From NCBI GenBank assembly GCA_016218495.1, contig JACRDU010000151.1, forward strand, positions 1 through 64,000: a DNA stretch of 64,000 nucleotides, read 5' to 3'. The notes beneath the pieces are model-generated. The model did not search any database. It was not told the DNA's origin and was given only the letters and a program-made list of their open reading frames with translations. Position 1 is the stretch's first letter; every line of letters starts with the position of its first letter. A program made the translations under genes and the position numbers. Shown here in pieces: positions 50,753-59,383 of this stretch. The DNA comes from Elusimicrobiota bacterium. GTDB lineage: Bacteria; Elusimicrobiota; Elusimicrobia; UBA1565.

Positions 50753-51115
50753 CTAGCCGAGCACTTCCTTCACCTTGTTGAGGATGGCGTCCATGCCGGC
50801 GCCTTTCTGCAGGGCGCCGTCGGAGCCCTTCAGGTGGCCTTCCTTCTGCTCCTTGGCGATGTCGCGGCCGGTCATGATTATTATCTTGGCCTTGGTCCGG
50901 GTCTTCTCGCGGACCATCTGGGCCGGCGTGACCGGGTTGAGGCCGGGCATGCCCATGTCGAGCAGGATCAGGTCCGGGTTGACGGTCTTGAGCTTGGCGA
51001 CGATGGCGTCGGCGGAGGCGGCGGATTCTACCGCGAACCCCTCGGCTTCCAGGGCGGTGCGCAGGAAATCCGCCATATCGGGTTCGTCGTCGGCGATTAG
51101 GATGGTCTTGGCCAT
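50753..51115 (-). CDS. Stand-alone response-regulator receiver domain
   Basis: This 120-residue receiver has acidic residues ADDEPD at 8-13, the phospho-acceptor Asp52-region LLDMGMPG, Thr in IIMTGRD and Lys in GALQKGAG. It has no output domain. GGAGG lies 6 nt before the ATG and a TATATT about 30 nt further upstream, so this gene has a normal leader. The histidine kinase partner is not in the window. Confidence 0.9.
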   Translation of the reverse strand: MAKTILIADDEPDMADFLRTALEAEGFAVESAASADAIVAKLKTVNPDLILLDMGMPGLNPVTPAQMVREKTRTKAKIIIMTGRDIAKEQKEGHLKGSDGALQKGAGMDAILNKVKEVLG

Positions 51116-51184
51116 GGTGCCTCCGGTGCTCGGTCCGCAGCTCCTAATATAGCGCCCGTGGGGAGAGGCGTCAAGAAGGCGCGC

Positions 51185-52861
51185 TCAGTCGATTCCCGGC
51201 ACGGGCTCACCGAGGAGCTTGGCGCGGATGAGGGCGACGGGGATGGAGCCTTCGGCCAGCACGGCGTCGTGGAAGGCCCGGTCGGTGTAGGCGGGCCCGA
51301 GCTTCCGGCGGTATTCCTCGCGCAAGGCGAGTATCTGCATCTTGCCCGTGAAGTACCCGACGAGCTGGCCGGGCCAGTTGATCGCCCGGAGTATGTCCTC
51401 GTCCACCGTCCCCTTGCCGCGGCGCGCCTGGGACTTGAAGTCGGCGCCTTCCTGGAGCGTCCAGTCCCCGGATTCCACGAGGACGTCGTAGAAGACCCGG
51501 CGGACGCGGTAGCGCCAGGATTCCAGGGTGCTCTTCTCGGATGCGGCGGAGGGGCCGAACCCGCCCGCGCGCCAGAAGATCTCCTCGGCGTAGAGCGCCC
51601 AGCCTTCCACCAGGCCGTTGTCCCAGAGCACGCTCCGTAGCGGGTTGGCGTTGAGCCGCGCGATGGAGAGCTGCAGGTGGTGGCCGGGCACCCCCTCGTG
51701 CACGGCGTACGGGCCCATGTCCGTCTCCTTGTGGTTCTGCGCGGCCAGAACCATCTCGAGGCGCTTCGCCCCGTCCCAGGCCGGGCTGAAGTGCTCCACG
51801 TTCCACCAGCCCAGCGCCGAGTCGCCCAAGGGCGGCGGCGGGTTCATGCTGCCGCCGTCCCCGGTGAGAGGGATCATCGCGTCCGGCGTCGGGCGGGTGC
51901 GGATGGGACCTACGCCGGAGGGTATGCTCAGGAGGCCGTGGGAGTCCAGGAAGGCCCGGTACTCTCGCGAGATGTCGTCGTAGAGCCCCAAGAGCGCCGT
52001 CTGGTCGAGGCCGGCGGCCAGCGCGGTCTGGGCGGGGGTCGGCGCGGCGGCGGAGGAGACGCGCGGCGCCAGCGCCGCCAGGGCCGCGTCGGCCTCGGTG
52101 AGCTCGCTCTGGGCCAGGGCCAGGAGGCGCCGGGGCTCCCAGGGCAGGAGCAGGGCGTGCTTGAGGCGCCAGGCGTAGTTCTCCGCCCCGACGACGGCGA
52201 ACTCGGGGAGGCCGCGGCGCGCGGCCAGCTCGGCCAGATAGGCCCTCAACGCGGCGGCGGCGCCGTCCCGTCCGGGCCCGGGAGGCTCCGCCTCCAGCAT
52301 CTTGAGGATGCCCTGCGCGACCCCGTCGGCGGTCTTCGCGTCCCGCGCCGTCGGGGCCGTGCAGACCCGGCGCATCTCGGCGATCATCCCGGGCAGGAGC
52401 GTGACGGCCTTCGCGCGCAGGTCGGCGCGCTCCGGGGCGTACGTGGTCAGGGCTATGAGGTTGTTGGCGACGGGTTCCAGCCAGGCGGAGGGGCGCCTGA
52501 GGAAGAGGCGCTCGACGGCGACCTGGCGGCGGGCGTCCTCGGCGTTGGCGTAGACCCAGCGCCAGTCCACTTGCCTGTCGACGTCCCAGGAGCGCCAGGG
52601 CATCCGGCGCAGCGCCGCCAGGTCGGCGTCGAGGCGGCGCGTCAGCGCCGCCGCGGCCTCGGGGGAGAAGGAGGGGACGCGGACGGAATCCTCGAAGAGG
52701 CCGGCGTTGGAGGCCATGCTGGGGTCGAGCGCGAAGCGCGCGTCGATTACGTCCTTGGCGGCCTTGGCAAAGGCCGCCGTGCCGGGGATGTCGAGTGAGG
52801 CCAGCGTCGGGGTCGCGGCCGCGGGGGCGGCGAGGGCGAGGGCTAGGAGGAGCGCTCTCAT
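51185..52861 (-). CDS. Exported DUF885 metallopeptidase-like protein
   Basis: This 558-residue protein has the signal peptide MRALLLALALAAPAAA. DUF885 proteins resemble gluzincin-type peptidases. The active-site motif is AVHEGVPGHHLQ (near residue 390) and the downstream Glu lies in EGWALYAEE, where zinc would be bound. It is probably a periplasmic dipeptidase or carboxypeptidase. It starts 8 bp after the YceH-like gene and may be cotranscribed. Confidence 0.88.
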   Translation of the reverse strand: MRALLLALALAAPAAATPTLASLDIPGTAAFAKAAKDVIDARFALDPSMASNAGLFEDSVRVPSFSPEAAAALTRRLDADLAALRRMPWRSWDVDRQVDWRWVYANAEDARRQVAVERLFLRRPSAWLEPVANNLIALTTYAPERADLRAKAVTLLPGMIAEMRRVCTAPTARDAKTADGVAQGILKMLEAEPPGPGRDGAAAALRAYLAELAARRGLPEFAVVGAENYAWRLKHALLLPWEPRRLLALAQSELTEADAALAALAPRVSSAAAPTPAQTALAAGLDQTALLGLYDDISREYRAFLDSHGLLSIPSGVGPIRTRPTPDAMIPLTGDGGSMNPPPPLGDSALGWWNVEHFSPAWDGAKRLEMVLAAQNHKETDMGPYAVHEGVPGHHLQLSIARLNANPLRSVLWDNGLVEGWALYAEEIFWRAGGFGPSAASEKSTLESWRYRVRRVFYDVLVESGDWTLQEGADFKSQARRGKGTVDEDILRAINWPGQLVGYFTGKMQILALREEYRRKLGPAYTDRAFHDAVLAEGSIPVALIRAKLLGEPVPGID

Positions 52862-52869
52862 GGGCAGGC

Positions 52870-53469
52870 CTAGGCGCCCAGGCGCGTCTTGAGCTCGGCG
52901 GTGAGCGCCTCGAGGGCGGCGACCCGCTCCTCCAGCGCCGAGACGCGGTCCGCGGAAGGGGCGGCGTCCGGGAGCGCGGCCGCGCCGGCGACCGCTCCAG
53001 AGAGGGTGTGGGCCCAGCGCCCGCGCGCCTGGCGGACCACGAAGGGCCCGTCACCGTGGGAAGCCAGCTTCTCGAGCACGGCCTCGACGGCGGCGTTGTC
53101 CTGGAACTGGGCGATGCGCTCGGTGCGCGCGCGCAGCTCGGCGGCGGTCTGCGGGCCGCGCAGCAGCAGCATGCAGACCATCCCGAGCGTCTCGGGCGCC
53201 TCGCCGACGCGCAGCAGCTCGGCGTGGTGGGCGTACTTGGGGACCCGCGCCCCGAAGCGCTCGGCGGCCAGGCTCTTGTCCTTGAGGCCGGCCAGCCCTT
53301 TGGCGACGGCGTCGACGTCGAGCTCCATCACCGGCTCGCGGCTGGTCTTCTGGTTGCAGGCGTTGAGCAGGGCGTTGAAGGAGAGCGGGTACTGGTCCGG
53401 GGTGAGGTATGACTTCTCGATGAGGCACCCCAGGATGCGGGCTTCGACTTGGTCGAGTTCGGGCTTCAT
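52870..53469 (-). CDS. YceH/DUF480 family protein
   Basis: This 199-residue protein begins with the hallmark LDQVEARILGCLIEKSYLTPDQYPLSFNALL, where two winged-helix domains follow in known structures (about residues 1-80 and 85-165). The C-terminus is a coiled coil (SALEERVAALEALTAELKTR). Its function is unknown. A textbook -35/-10 ends 6 nt before the ATG. Confidence 0.93.
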   Translation of the reverse strand: MKPELDQVEARILGCLIEKSYLTPDQYPLSFNALLNACNQKTSREPVMELDVDAVAKGLAGLKDKSLAAERFGARVPKYAHHAELLRVGEAPETLGMVCMLLLRGPQTAAELRARTERIAQFQDNAAVEAVLEKLASHGDGPFVVRQARGRWAHTLSGAVAGAAALPDAAPSADRVSALEERVAALEALTAELKTRLGA

Positions 53470-53475
53470 GCGCGT

Positions 53476-53504
53476 ATTCTACGCGCTGGGGCCGCGGGGG
53501 TCAA
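53476..53504 (-). promoter_or_regulatory. Leaderless-type promoter of the yceH-like gene
   Basis: On the minus strand TTGACC (53499-53504), 17-bp spacer, TAGAAT (53476-53481), then 6 nt to the ATG at 53469. Confidence 0.7.
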
Positions 53505-53553
53505 CGAGCCGGAGGCCGGGGACGGCGGCGCCGCCGTCCCCGGCCATTAGGCC

Positions 53554-53733
53554 CTACTTCGCCGGCGCCTGGACCGCGGGGAGCTCGCAGGCCTTCCCGC
53601 AGTGGCGGCCCGCGAAATACCCCCCCAGCCCGCCCACGGCCAGCAGGGCCAGCGCCCCCAGCGTCTTGCCGCCGCAGCACTTGGACTTCGAGCAGCAGCC
53701 CTTCTCGTCGGTCTTCGTCTCCTGGTTCTCCAT
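53554..53733 (-). CDS. Small Cys-rich single-helix membrane protein under TetR control
   Basis: The protein has 59 residues. It has a charged N-terminus (MENQETKTDEKG), then CCSKSKCCGG, one membrane helix (TLGALALLAVGGLGGYFAG), and a short tail HCGKACELP. It carries six Cys, four before and two after the helix. AAGGAG lies 6 nt before the ATG. The palindromic operator at 53756 lies 22 bp upstream, and the TetR gene is adjacent. Metal binding or redox sensing is plausible but unknown. Confidence 0.72.
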   Translation of the reverse strand: MENQETKTDEKGCCSKSKCCGGKTLGALALLAVGGLGGYFAGRHCGKACELPAVQAPAK

Positions 53734-53755
53734 GGCACGCTCCTTGTTTTTATTT

Positions 53756-53773
53756 ACCATCCACATGGATGGT
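53756..53773. promoter_or_regulatory. TetR-type operator ACCATCCA-CA-TGGATGGT
   Basis: A perfect 8-bp inverted repeat with a 2-bp spacer lies between the TetR gene and the small Cys-rich gene it probably controls. A second, imperfect copy precedes the TetR gene itself. Confidence 0.72.
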
Positions 53774-53789
53774 ATTAGGCCCAAAAAAA

Positions 53790-54386
53790 TCACTTCTTGT
53801 ACCCCTTGAGGTAGCTCACGGCCATCACCTTGGCGCTGTCGAAGGGCTGGGTGTCCTTGTTGGCCTTGCACATGAGGGTGGCCCCCTCGAAGAGCGAGAG
53901 GATGGCCTCGGCCGACTCCCGGCACTTCATGTCCTTGCGGAAATAGCCCTTCTCGCGCGAACGCTCCAGCGCCGCCGCCAGCTGGCCGGTCCACTCCTTT
54001 ATATGTCCCGATATGCGCAGGCGCATCTTCTCGTAGTGGTCGGAGAGCTCCTGGGCCAGGTTTCCCACGAAGCAGCCGCCGCGGCAGGCGTTGGCTTCCA
54101 TGCCGTCGGCCACCTCGGAGAACATCCCTTCGACCAAACGGATAGGGTCCTCTCCCTTAGAGAAGCGCTCCTCCACGCGGGCGCGCATGCGGGCCGAGGC
54201 GTAGTCGAAGACGGCCAGGCCCAGCGCCTCCTTGGTGGGGTAGTAGTGGAAGAGGTTGGCCTTCTTGAGGCCGGCGGCCGAGGCGACGTCGTCCATGCTT
54301 ACGTCGTTGAAGCCGCGGTCGTACATCAGTTTGAACGCGGCGGCGACGATCCTCTCGCGGGCCTCGGTGTTGGGCTGGCGGCTCAT
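53790..54386 (-). CDS. TetR family repressor (AcuR/NemR-like)
   Basis: This 198-residue protein has the N-terminal TetR HTH (residues 8-55) with SMDDVASAAGLKKANLFHYY. The ligand-binding part contains ACRGGCFVGNLAQELSD, the Cys-bearing motif of AcuR/NemR-like regulators that sense electrophiles or acrylate-type compounds. It would repress its own gene and the neighbouring small Cys-rich gene. Start ATG 54386. Confidence 0.9.
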   Translation of the reverse strand: MSRQPNTEARERIVAAAFKLMYDRGFNDVSMDDVASAAGLKKANLFHYYPTKEALGLAVFDYASARMRARVEERFSKGEDPIRLVEGMFSEVADGMEANACRGGCFVGNLAQELSDHYEKMRLRISGHIKEWTGQLAAALERSREKGYFRKDMKCRESAEAILSLFEGATLMCKANKDTQPFDSAKVMAVSYLKGYKK

Positions 54387-54391
54387 TTTAA

Positions 54392-54435
54392 ACCATCCAC
54401 ATGGTCAGTTTAATACATCTCCCCGCACCTGTCAA
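54392..54435 (-). promoter_or_regulatory. tetR promoter with overlapping second operator
   Basis: On the minus strand a perfect TTGACA (54430-54435) and TAAACT (54407-54412) have a 17-bp spacer. The operator copy ACCATCCA-CA-TGGTCAGT (54392-54409) overlaps the -10. Binding there would block polymerase. Confidence 0.7.
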
Positions 54436-54519
54436 GGCCGCAGCCCTCCCCGCGCTTGACAGACGCCCGGGTAAATCCTTTTCTGGACGCGTGGACCTCC
54501 TGACCCGGAGCGCGCCGCG

Positions 54520-55476
54520 ATGACGGGGTTCGTCAAGGAGAACTGGTCCAACCTCCTGCTGCTGGCCTTCTTCGTGCTGCTGGCCACCCAGCCGGTGACG
54601 CGCTGGGCCGGCCTATACCTCGGCGCCTGCGTCTGCCTGGGCTTCCTGCTCTACCGGAAGCAGGACCCCGCGCGGGGGCCGCGCAGGTGGCGGGCCGGGG
54701 GGCGCCTGCTCCAGGTCGTCGGGCCGGCGCTCGGCCTGCTCGTCATCGCGCAGGTCCTGTGGGACGCCCCGTTCAACGTCGGCCTGGCGATCAGCGTGTT
54801 CGTCGGGCTCGGAGCCCTCGGCCTGCACCACTGGGGCGGGCTGCTGAGCCTGCCCGACGCCCACGAGGTGATGAAGCGCGACCCGCGGCCGCCGGTGGTC
54901 TTCCTGCGCTCGTTCAAGGAGGAGGAACGCCAGGTCCATTCCACGCCGGTGGGCGAGCGCGACGGGGGCGAGGCCGTCACCGACCATTCCTTCCCCGCCA
55001 GCCGGGAGCAGGAGATGGCGCAGGCCTTGGACCGCATCGGACCGTTCGTCGCCATCGGCCGCCCCGGGGAGCCGCTGGCCACGCTCGGCGCGGCGCGCGT
55101 GTACCTGGGCGACGGGGACTGGAAGGCCTTCGTCGAGGCGATGGTGCCCTGCTCCGCCGCCATCGTGCTCCAGCCGGAGTTCACGCCGGGCACGCTCTGG
55201 GAGGTCGGGCTCGTGGTGAAGGCCGTGGACCTGAGGCGGCTGCTGCTGGTCGTGCCCGACCCCGCGGTCCGCCCGTTCCGCTACGCCAGGGTCCGGGGCC
55301 TGGTGTCGGAGACCTTCGGGGTCTCCCTCCCGGAGGCCGACGCCTGCGGGTCCTGCGAGGCGTTCTATTTCGACCGCGGCCGCCGGCCGGTCGCGCTGCG
55401 GCTGAGCCCGCCGTCGGCCCTCGACCCCTTCGTCGCGCACGTGAACGGGCTCGGTCCGCCCCGGGGGGTCTCATGA
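54520..55476 (+). CDS. Membrane protein with TIR-like cytoplasmic domain
   Basis: The protein has 318 residues. Three or four hydrophobic helices occupy residues 1-110. The C-terminal region starts PPVVFLRSFKEEERQ and includes GPFVAIGRPGEPLATLGAARVYL and GTLWEVGLVVKA; the order FLRSF...E...WE is that of TIR-like or nucleoside-hydrolase-like folds. This resemblance is only by eye. A TTGACA (54456-54461) with a weak -10 may drive it. It overlaps the next gene by ATGA. Confidence 0.55.
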   Translation: MTGFVKENWSNLLLLAFFVLLATQPVTRWAGLYLGACVCLGFLLYRKQDPARGPRRWRAGGRLLQVVGPALGLLVIAQVLWDAPFNVGLAISVFVGLGALGLHHWGGLLSLPDAHEVMKRDPRPPVVFLRSFKEEERQVHSTPVGERDGGEAVTDHSFPASREQEMAQALDRIGPFVAIGRPGEPLATLGAARVYLGDGDWKAFVEAMVPCSAAIVLQPEFTPGTLWEVGLVVKAVDLRRLLLVVPDPAVRPFRYARVRGLVSETFGVSLPEADACGSCEAFYFDRGRRPVALRLSPPSALDPFVAHVNGLGPPRGVS

Positions 55477-56159
55477 GCGAAGCGAAGCCGTTCTCCGCGC
55501 AGCTGCGCCGGCGCGCGCTGCTGGCCGACATCAAGGGCAACATCGTCATGGCGCTGATCTCCCTGGGCCTCGTGCCGTGGGGGCTCTACTTCCTGCTCGG
55601 CAAGTGCGAGGACTGCACGGGCTGGAACGTGGGCGGCGTCATCATCGGGCTGGGCATGGAGGCGGGCTCCGCCGCGCTCGCCTGGTACATGGTCCGCGGC
55701 ATCAGGGAGAGGGCGGCCCCGGGCGGCGACGCCCTGAGCGAGCAGCTCAGGCCCTACGGCGATCCGCGGGCCCTGGCGGGCGAGCTCGACGCGGACTTCG
55801 TGGGACAGCGGCTCCGGCCCAAGCGGCTCTTTCTGGGGAAGCGCTGGCTGGTCTATTGCTCGGGCGAGCCGGTCGTGCGGCGGGTGGATGACCTGGTCTG
55901 GGCCTATGTCGAGGCGATCAAGGTCAGGCTCAACGGGGTCATCCCGCTGGGCACGAACTACCAGCTCGCCGTCTGGGAGCGTTCCGGCCGCGGCGCGGCG
56001 ATGGGGCTCAAGAAGGAGGAGGCCGAGGGCGCGCTGGCGGCGCTGGGCGAGGCCGCGCCGTGGATGCTCTCGGGCTTCACGGAGGCGGTCAAGGAGAGCT
56101 GGAACAGCGACCGCGAGGACCTGCTCGCCTTCGTCGAGGGGCGCCGCAAGAAGGGCTAG
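55473..56159 (+). CDS. Two-helix membrane protein, unknown function
   Basis: This 228-residue protein has two hydrophobic helices (about residues 23-43 and 52-72). The cytoplasmic remainder is mixed alpha/beta, with GKRWLVYCSG and VVRRVDDLVWAYVEA. A YcgJ- or DUF6709-like fold is possible, but I am not sure. ATG 55473 overlaps the upstream stop, so it acts with the TIR-like membrane protein. The next operon starts 46 bp further. Confidence 0.6.
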   Translation: MSEAKPFSAQLRRRALLADIKGNIVMALISLGLVPWGLYFLLGKCEDCTGWNVGGVIIGLGMEAGSAALAWYMVRGIRERAAPGGDALSEQLRPYGDPRALAGELDADFVGQRLRPKRLFLGKRWLVYCSGEPVVRRVDDLVWAYVEAIKVRLNGVIPLGTNYQLAVWERSGRGAAMGLKKEEAEGALAALGEAAPWMLSGFTEAVKESWNSDREDLLAFVEGRRKKG

Positions 56160-56205
56160 GGCCCCGCCGGGCGATTTGGTAACCTAGACGCCCCGGAGGA
56201 CTGCC

Positions 56206-57720
56206 ATGACGACGACGACGGCCCCCCAGCTCCATCCCGACGCGAAGGCCTTCCTTGATAAGAAGTCCCACAAGCTCCTCATCGGCGGCCAGTGGGTGGA
56301 CGCCCTGAGCGGCAAGACCTTCAAGACCACCAACCCGGCCAGCGGCGAGCTCCTCGGCACGGTGGCGGAGGCCGACAGGGCCGATGTGGACGCGGCCGTC
56401 GCGGCGGCCCGGGCCGCCTTCGAGGGCCCCTGGTCCAAGGTGACGCCCTCCGAGCGCGGCAAGCTCCTCAACCGCCTGGCCGACCTCGTCGAAAGCCACG
56501 CCGAGGAGCTGGCCCAGCTCGAGACGCTCGACAACGGCAAGGTCATCGGCGAGGCCTTGAAGGGCGACCTGCCCCTGTCGGCCGACCTGCTGCGCTACTT
56601 CGCCGGCTGGACGACCAAGATCGCCGGCGAGACGACCCCCGTCAGCGTGCCCTACTACCCGGGCGCCAGGTTCATGCACTACACCGTGCGCGAGCCCCTG
56701 GGCGTGGTGGGCGCCATCATCCCCTGGAACTTCCCGCTCCTGATGGCCGTCGAGCGCCTGGCGCCGGCCCTGGCCTGCGGGAACACCGTCGTGCTCAAGC
56801 CCGCCGAACAGACGCCGCTCAGCGCGCTGCGCCTGGGTGAGCTCATCGGCGAGGCTGGGCTCCCCCCGGGAGCCGTCAACATCGTGCCCGGCTTCGGCCC
56901 GACGGCGGGAGCGGCCCTGGCCGCGCACATGGGCGTCGACAAGATCTCCTTCACCGGCTCCACCGAGGTGGGCCGCGAGGTCGTGAAGGCCTCGGCGGGG
57001 AACCTCAAGAAGGTGTCCCTGGAGCTGGGCGGCAAGTCCCCCAACATCGTCTTCGAGGACGCCGACCTGGACGCGGCGGCGAAGGGCATGTTCATGGGCA
57101 TCTTCTACAACCAGGGCCAGACCTGCTCGGCCGGCTCGCGGGTCTTCGTGCACGAATCCAAGTTCGAGGCGATGGTGGCGGCGCTGGCCGAGCGCGCCAA
57201 GAAGGTGCGCCAGGGGCCGGGCCTGGACCCGGCCAGCCGCATGGGCCCGCTGGTCAGCGAAGAGCAGATGAAGCGCGTGCTCTCCTATGTCGAGGCCGGG
57301 AAGAAGGAGGGCGCGAAGTTGCTGGCCGGCGGCGAGCGCGCCGGCGGCCCGCTGGCCGGCGGCTGGTTCGTCCAGCCCACCGTCTTCTCGGACGTCAAAG
57401 ACTCCATGCGCATCGCCCAGGAGGAAATCTTCGGCCCCGTCGTGGCCGTGATGCCCTTCAAGGACGAGGCGGAGGTGCTCGCGCGCGCCAACGGCACCCC
57501 CTACGGCCTGGTGGCGGGCGTCTGGACCAAGGACATCAAGAAGGCCTTCCGGATGGCGCAGGGCCTGAAGGCCGGCGTCGTCTGGCTCAACTGCTACCAG
57601 TTCGTCGACGCGGCGGCCCCCTGGGGCGGCACCAAGCAGTCCGGCTACGGCCGCGAGAAGGGTCCGTACGCCATCGAGGCCTATACCCAGGTGAAGAGCG
57701 TCTGGGTGGACCTCAACTAG
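56206..57720 (+). CDS. Aldehyde dehydrogenase (ALDH class 1/2 type)
   Basis: This 504-residue NAD(P)-dependent enzyme oxidises aldehydes to acids. The cofactor segment includes GSTEVGREV near residue 250. The catalytic Glu lies in LELGGKSPN (about 271) and the catalytic Cys in NQGQTCSAGSR (about 307). GGAGG sits 6 nt before the ATG. It begins a run of acyl-CoA genes, so the aldehyde may be an intermediate of the same pathway. Confidence 0.95.
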   Translation: MTTTTAPQLHPDAKAFLDKKSHKLLIGGQWVDALSGKTFKTTNPASGELLGTVAEADRADVDAAVAAARAAFEGPWSKVTPSERGKLLNRLADLVESHAEELAQLETLDNGKVIGEALKGDLPLSADLLRYFAGWTTKIAGETTPVSVPYYPGARFMHYTVREPLGVVGAIIPWNFPLLMAVERLAPALACGNTVVLKPAEQTPLSALRLGELIGEAGLPPGAVNIVPGFGPTAGAALAAHMGVDKISFTGSTEVGREVVKASAGNLKKVSLELGGKSPNIVFEDADLDAAAKGMFMGIFYNQGQTCSAGSRVFVHESKFEAMVAALAERAKKVRQGPGLDPASRMGPLVSEEQMKRVLSYVEAGKKEGAKLLAGGERAGGPLAGGWFVQPTVFSDVKDSMRIAQEEIFGPVVAVMPFKDEAEVLARANGTPYGLVAGVWTKDIKKAFRMAQGLKAGVVWLNCYQFVDAAAPWGGTKQSGYGREKGPYAIEAYTQVKSVWVDLN

Positions 57721-57728
57721 GAGGACCA

Positions 57729-58514
57729 GTGAACGAGACCATGCTCCGGGACGAAGTCCTCATCGACAAGAGCGGCGCGGTCGGCGTCGTGCGCATCAAC
57801 CGCCCGCAGGCGCTCAACGCCCTGAGCTTCTCCGTGATGGAGAAGCTGGTCGCCGCCCTGGAGATGTACGACCAGGACGCCGCGGTGGGGTGCCTGCTCC
57901 TGACGGGCTCCGAGCGCGCCTTCGCCGCCGGGGCGGACATCAAGGAGCTCGAGGCGGCCACGCCGGTGGAGATGGCGCTCTCGGGACGCATGGAGCTCTG
58001 GGACCGGCTGCGCCGCCTGCGCAAGCCCCTGGTCGGCGCGGTCAGCGGCTTCGCGCTGGGCGGCGGCTGCGAGCTGGCGATGTGCTGCGACATGATCGTG
58101 GCCTCGGAGACGGCCGTCTTCGGCCAGCCCGAGACCGACATCGGCACCATCCCCGGCGCCGGCGGCACGCAGCGCCTGACCCGGGCGGTGGGGAAGGCCG
58201 TGGCGATGGAGATGATCCTGGCCGGGCGCAGGCTCGGGGCGCGCGAGGCGCTCGCCCTCGGGCTCGTCAACAGGGTCGTCCCGTCCGAATCGTTCTTCGA
58301 GGAGGCCCTGGCCCTGGCCGCGGCCGTGGCCGCCAAGCCGGCGGTGGCCGTCCGGCTCGCCAAGGAAGCCGTCGTCCGCGCCGGGGACCTGAGCCTCGAG
58401 GAAGGGCTGGCGTTCGAGCGCAAGCTCTTCTATCTGACCTTCGCCAGCGCCGACCAGAAGGAGGGCATGAAGGCCTTCCGCGAGAAGCGCCGGCCCGCGT
58501 TCACGGGGAGCTGA
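57729..58514 (+). CDS. Enoyl-CoA hydratase/isomerase (PaaF-like)
   Basis: This 261-residue crotonase-fold enzyme starts at GTG 57729 with GGAGG 5 nt upstream. Both oxyanion motifs AFAAGADIKEL and FALGGGCELAMCCDM are present. The catalytic Glu pair lies in ELAM and in FGQPETDIGTIPGAGGTQR. This matches hydratases of beta-oxidation or phenylacetate-type routes. It starts 8 bp after the aldehyde dehydrogenase. Confidence 0.92.
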   Translation: MNETMLRDEVLIDKSGAVGVVRINRPQALNALSFSVMEKLVAALEMYDQDAAVGCLLLTGSERAFAAGADIKELEAATPVEMALSGRMELWDRLRRLRKPLVGAVSGFALGGGCELAMCCDMIVASETAVFGQPETDIGTIPGAGGTQRLTRAVGKAVAMEMILAGRRLGAREALALGLVNRVVPSESFFEEALALAAAVAAKPAVAVRLAKEAVVRAGDLSLEEGLAFERKLFYLTFASADQKEGMKAFREKRRPAFTGS

Positions 58515-58569
58515 AATGACCGAGCCTAGCGCAGGAAATGGTCGTCCTCTGAATCCGCAAGGAGCGACC

Positions 58570-59382
58570 ATGGCCGAGACCAAGACCGAGGCCGCCGTGG
58601 ACCTGCTGGTCGAGCAGGAGGGGGCCGTCCTGACCTTGACCCTGAACCGGCCCAAGGCCCTGAACGCCCTGACCCACGGCCTGATGGAGGGGCTGCTCGC
58701 GGCCCTCAAGAAGGCGGAGAAGGACCCGTCGGTGGGCGTCGTCGTCCTGACCGGCGAGGGCCGGGCCTTCTGCGCCGGCGCGGACCTGGAGGAGCTCAAG
58801 GATGGCTACCAGGGCGGCGTCGTCCCGGAGCTCGACAAGGACCTACGCCGCTGGTTCAACCCGCTGGTCTCGCAGATCCGGCGCATGGAGAAGCCCGTGC
58901 TCTGCGCGGTCAACGGCCTGGCCGCCGGAGCGGGGGCCAGCCTGGCGCTGGCCTGCGACATCAAGCTCTGCGCCCCCACCGCCAAGTTCATCGCCGCCTT
59001 CGCCCAGGTGGGCCTGGCGCCGGACTCGGGGTTCACCCAGGCGCTGCTCCGGGCCATGGGGCGCTCCCTGGCCCTCGAGCACGCCTGGACGGCCAAGCCC
59101 ATCCCGGCCACCGAGGCCGAGCGCTGGGGCCTGGTCAACAAGGTCGTGCCGGCGCTGGAGCTGGGCCGCGAGGTCTCCGAGTTCGCGGCCAGGCTCGCCG
59201 CCATGCCGGCCCGCGCCCTGGCGCTGACGAAGCGGGCGTTCAACCGCGCGGGAGACTGCGATTTCGATTCCATGCTCGAGTACGAGGCCCAGCTGCAGGG
59301 CGTGCTCGGCAGGACCAGGGACCACCTCGAGGGCGTCAACGCCTTCCTCGAGGGCCGCGCGCCCAAGTTCAAGGGGGAGTAG
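58570..59382 (+). CDS. Enoyl-CoA hydratase/isomerase (PaaG-like)
   Basis: This 270-residue crotonase has the motifs AFCAGADLEEL and GLAAGAGASLALACDI. The following FAQVGLAPDSGFTQ has Asp-Ser where hydratases have the second Glu, as in PaaG-type isomerases. ATG 58570 was preferred because AAGGAG lies 6 nt upstream; ATG 58516 is an alternative. Confidence 0.9.
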   Translation: MAETKTEAAVDLLVEQEGAVLTLTLNRPKALNALTHGLMEGLLAALKKAEKDPSVGVVVLTGEGRAFCAGADLEELKDGYQGGVVPELDKDLRRWFNPLVSQIRRMEKPVLCAVNGLAAGAGASLALACDIKLCAPTAKFIAAFAQVGLAPDSGFTQALLRAMGRSLALEHAWTAKPIPATEAERWGLVNKVVPALELGREVSEFAARLAAMPARALALTKRAFNRAGDCDFDSMLEYEAQLQGVLGRTRDHLEGVNAFLEGRAPKFKGE

Positions 59383-59383
59383 C

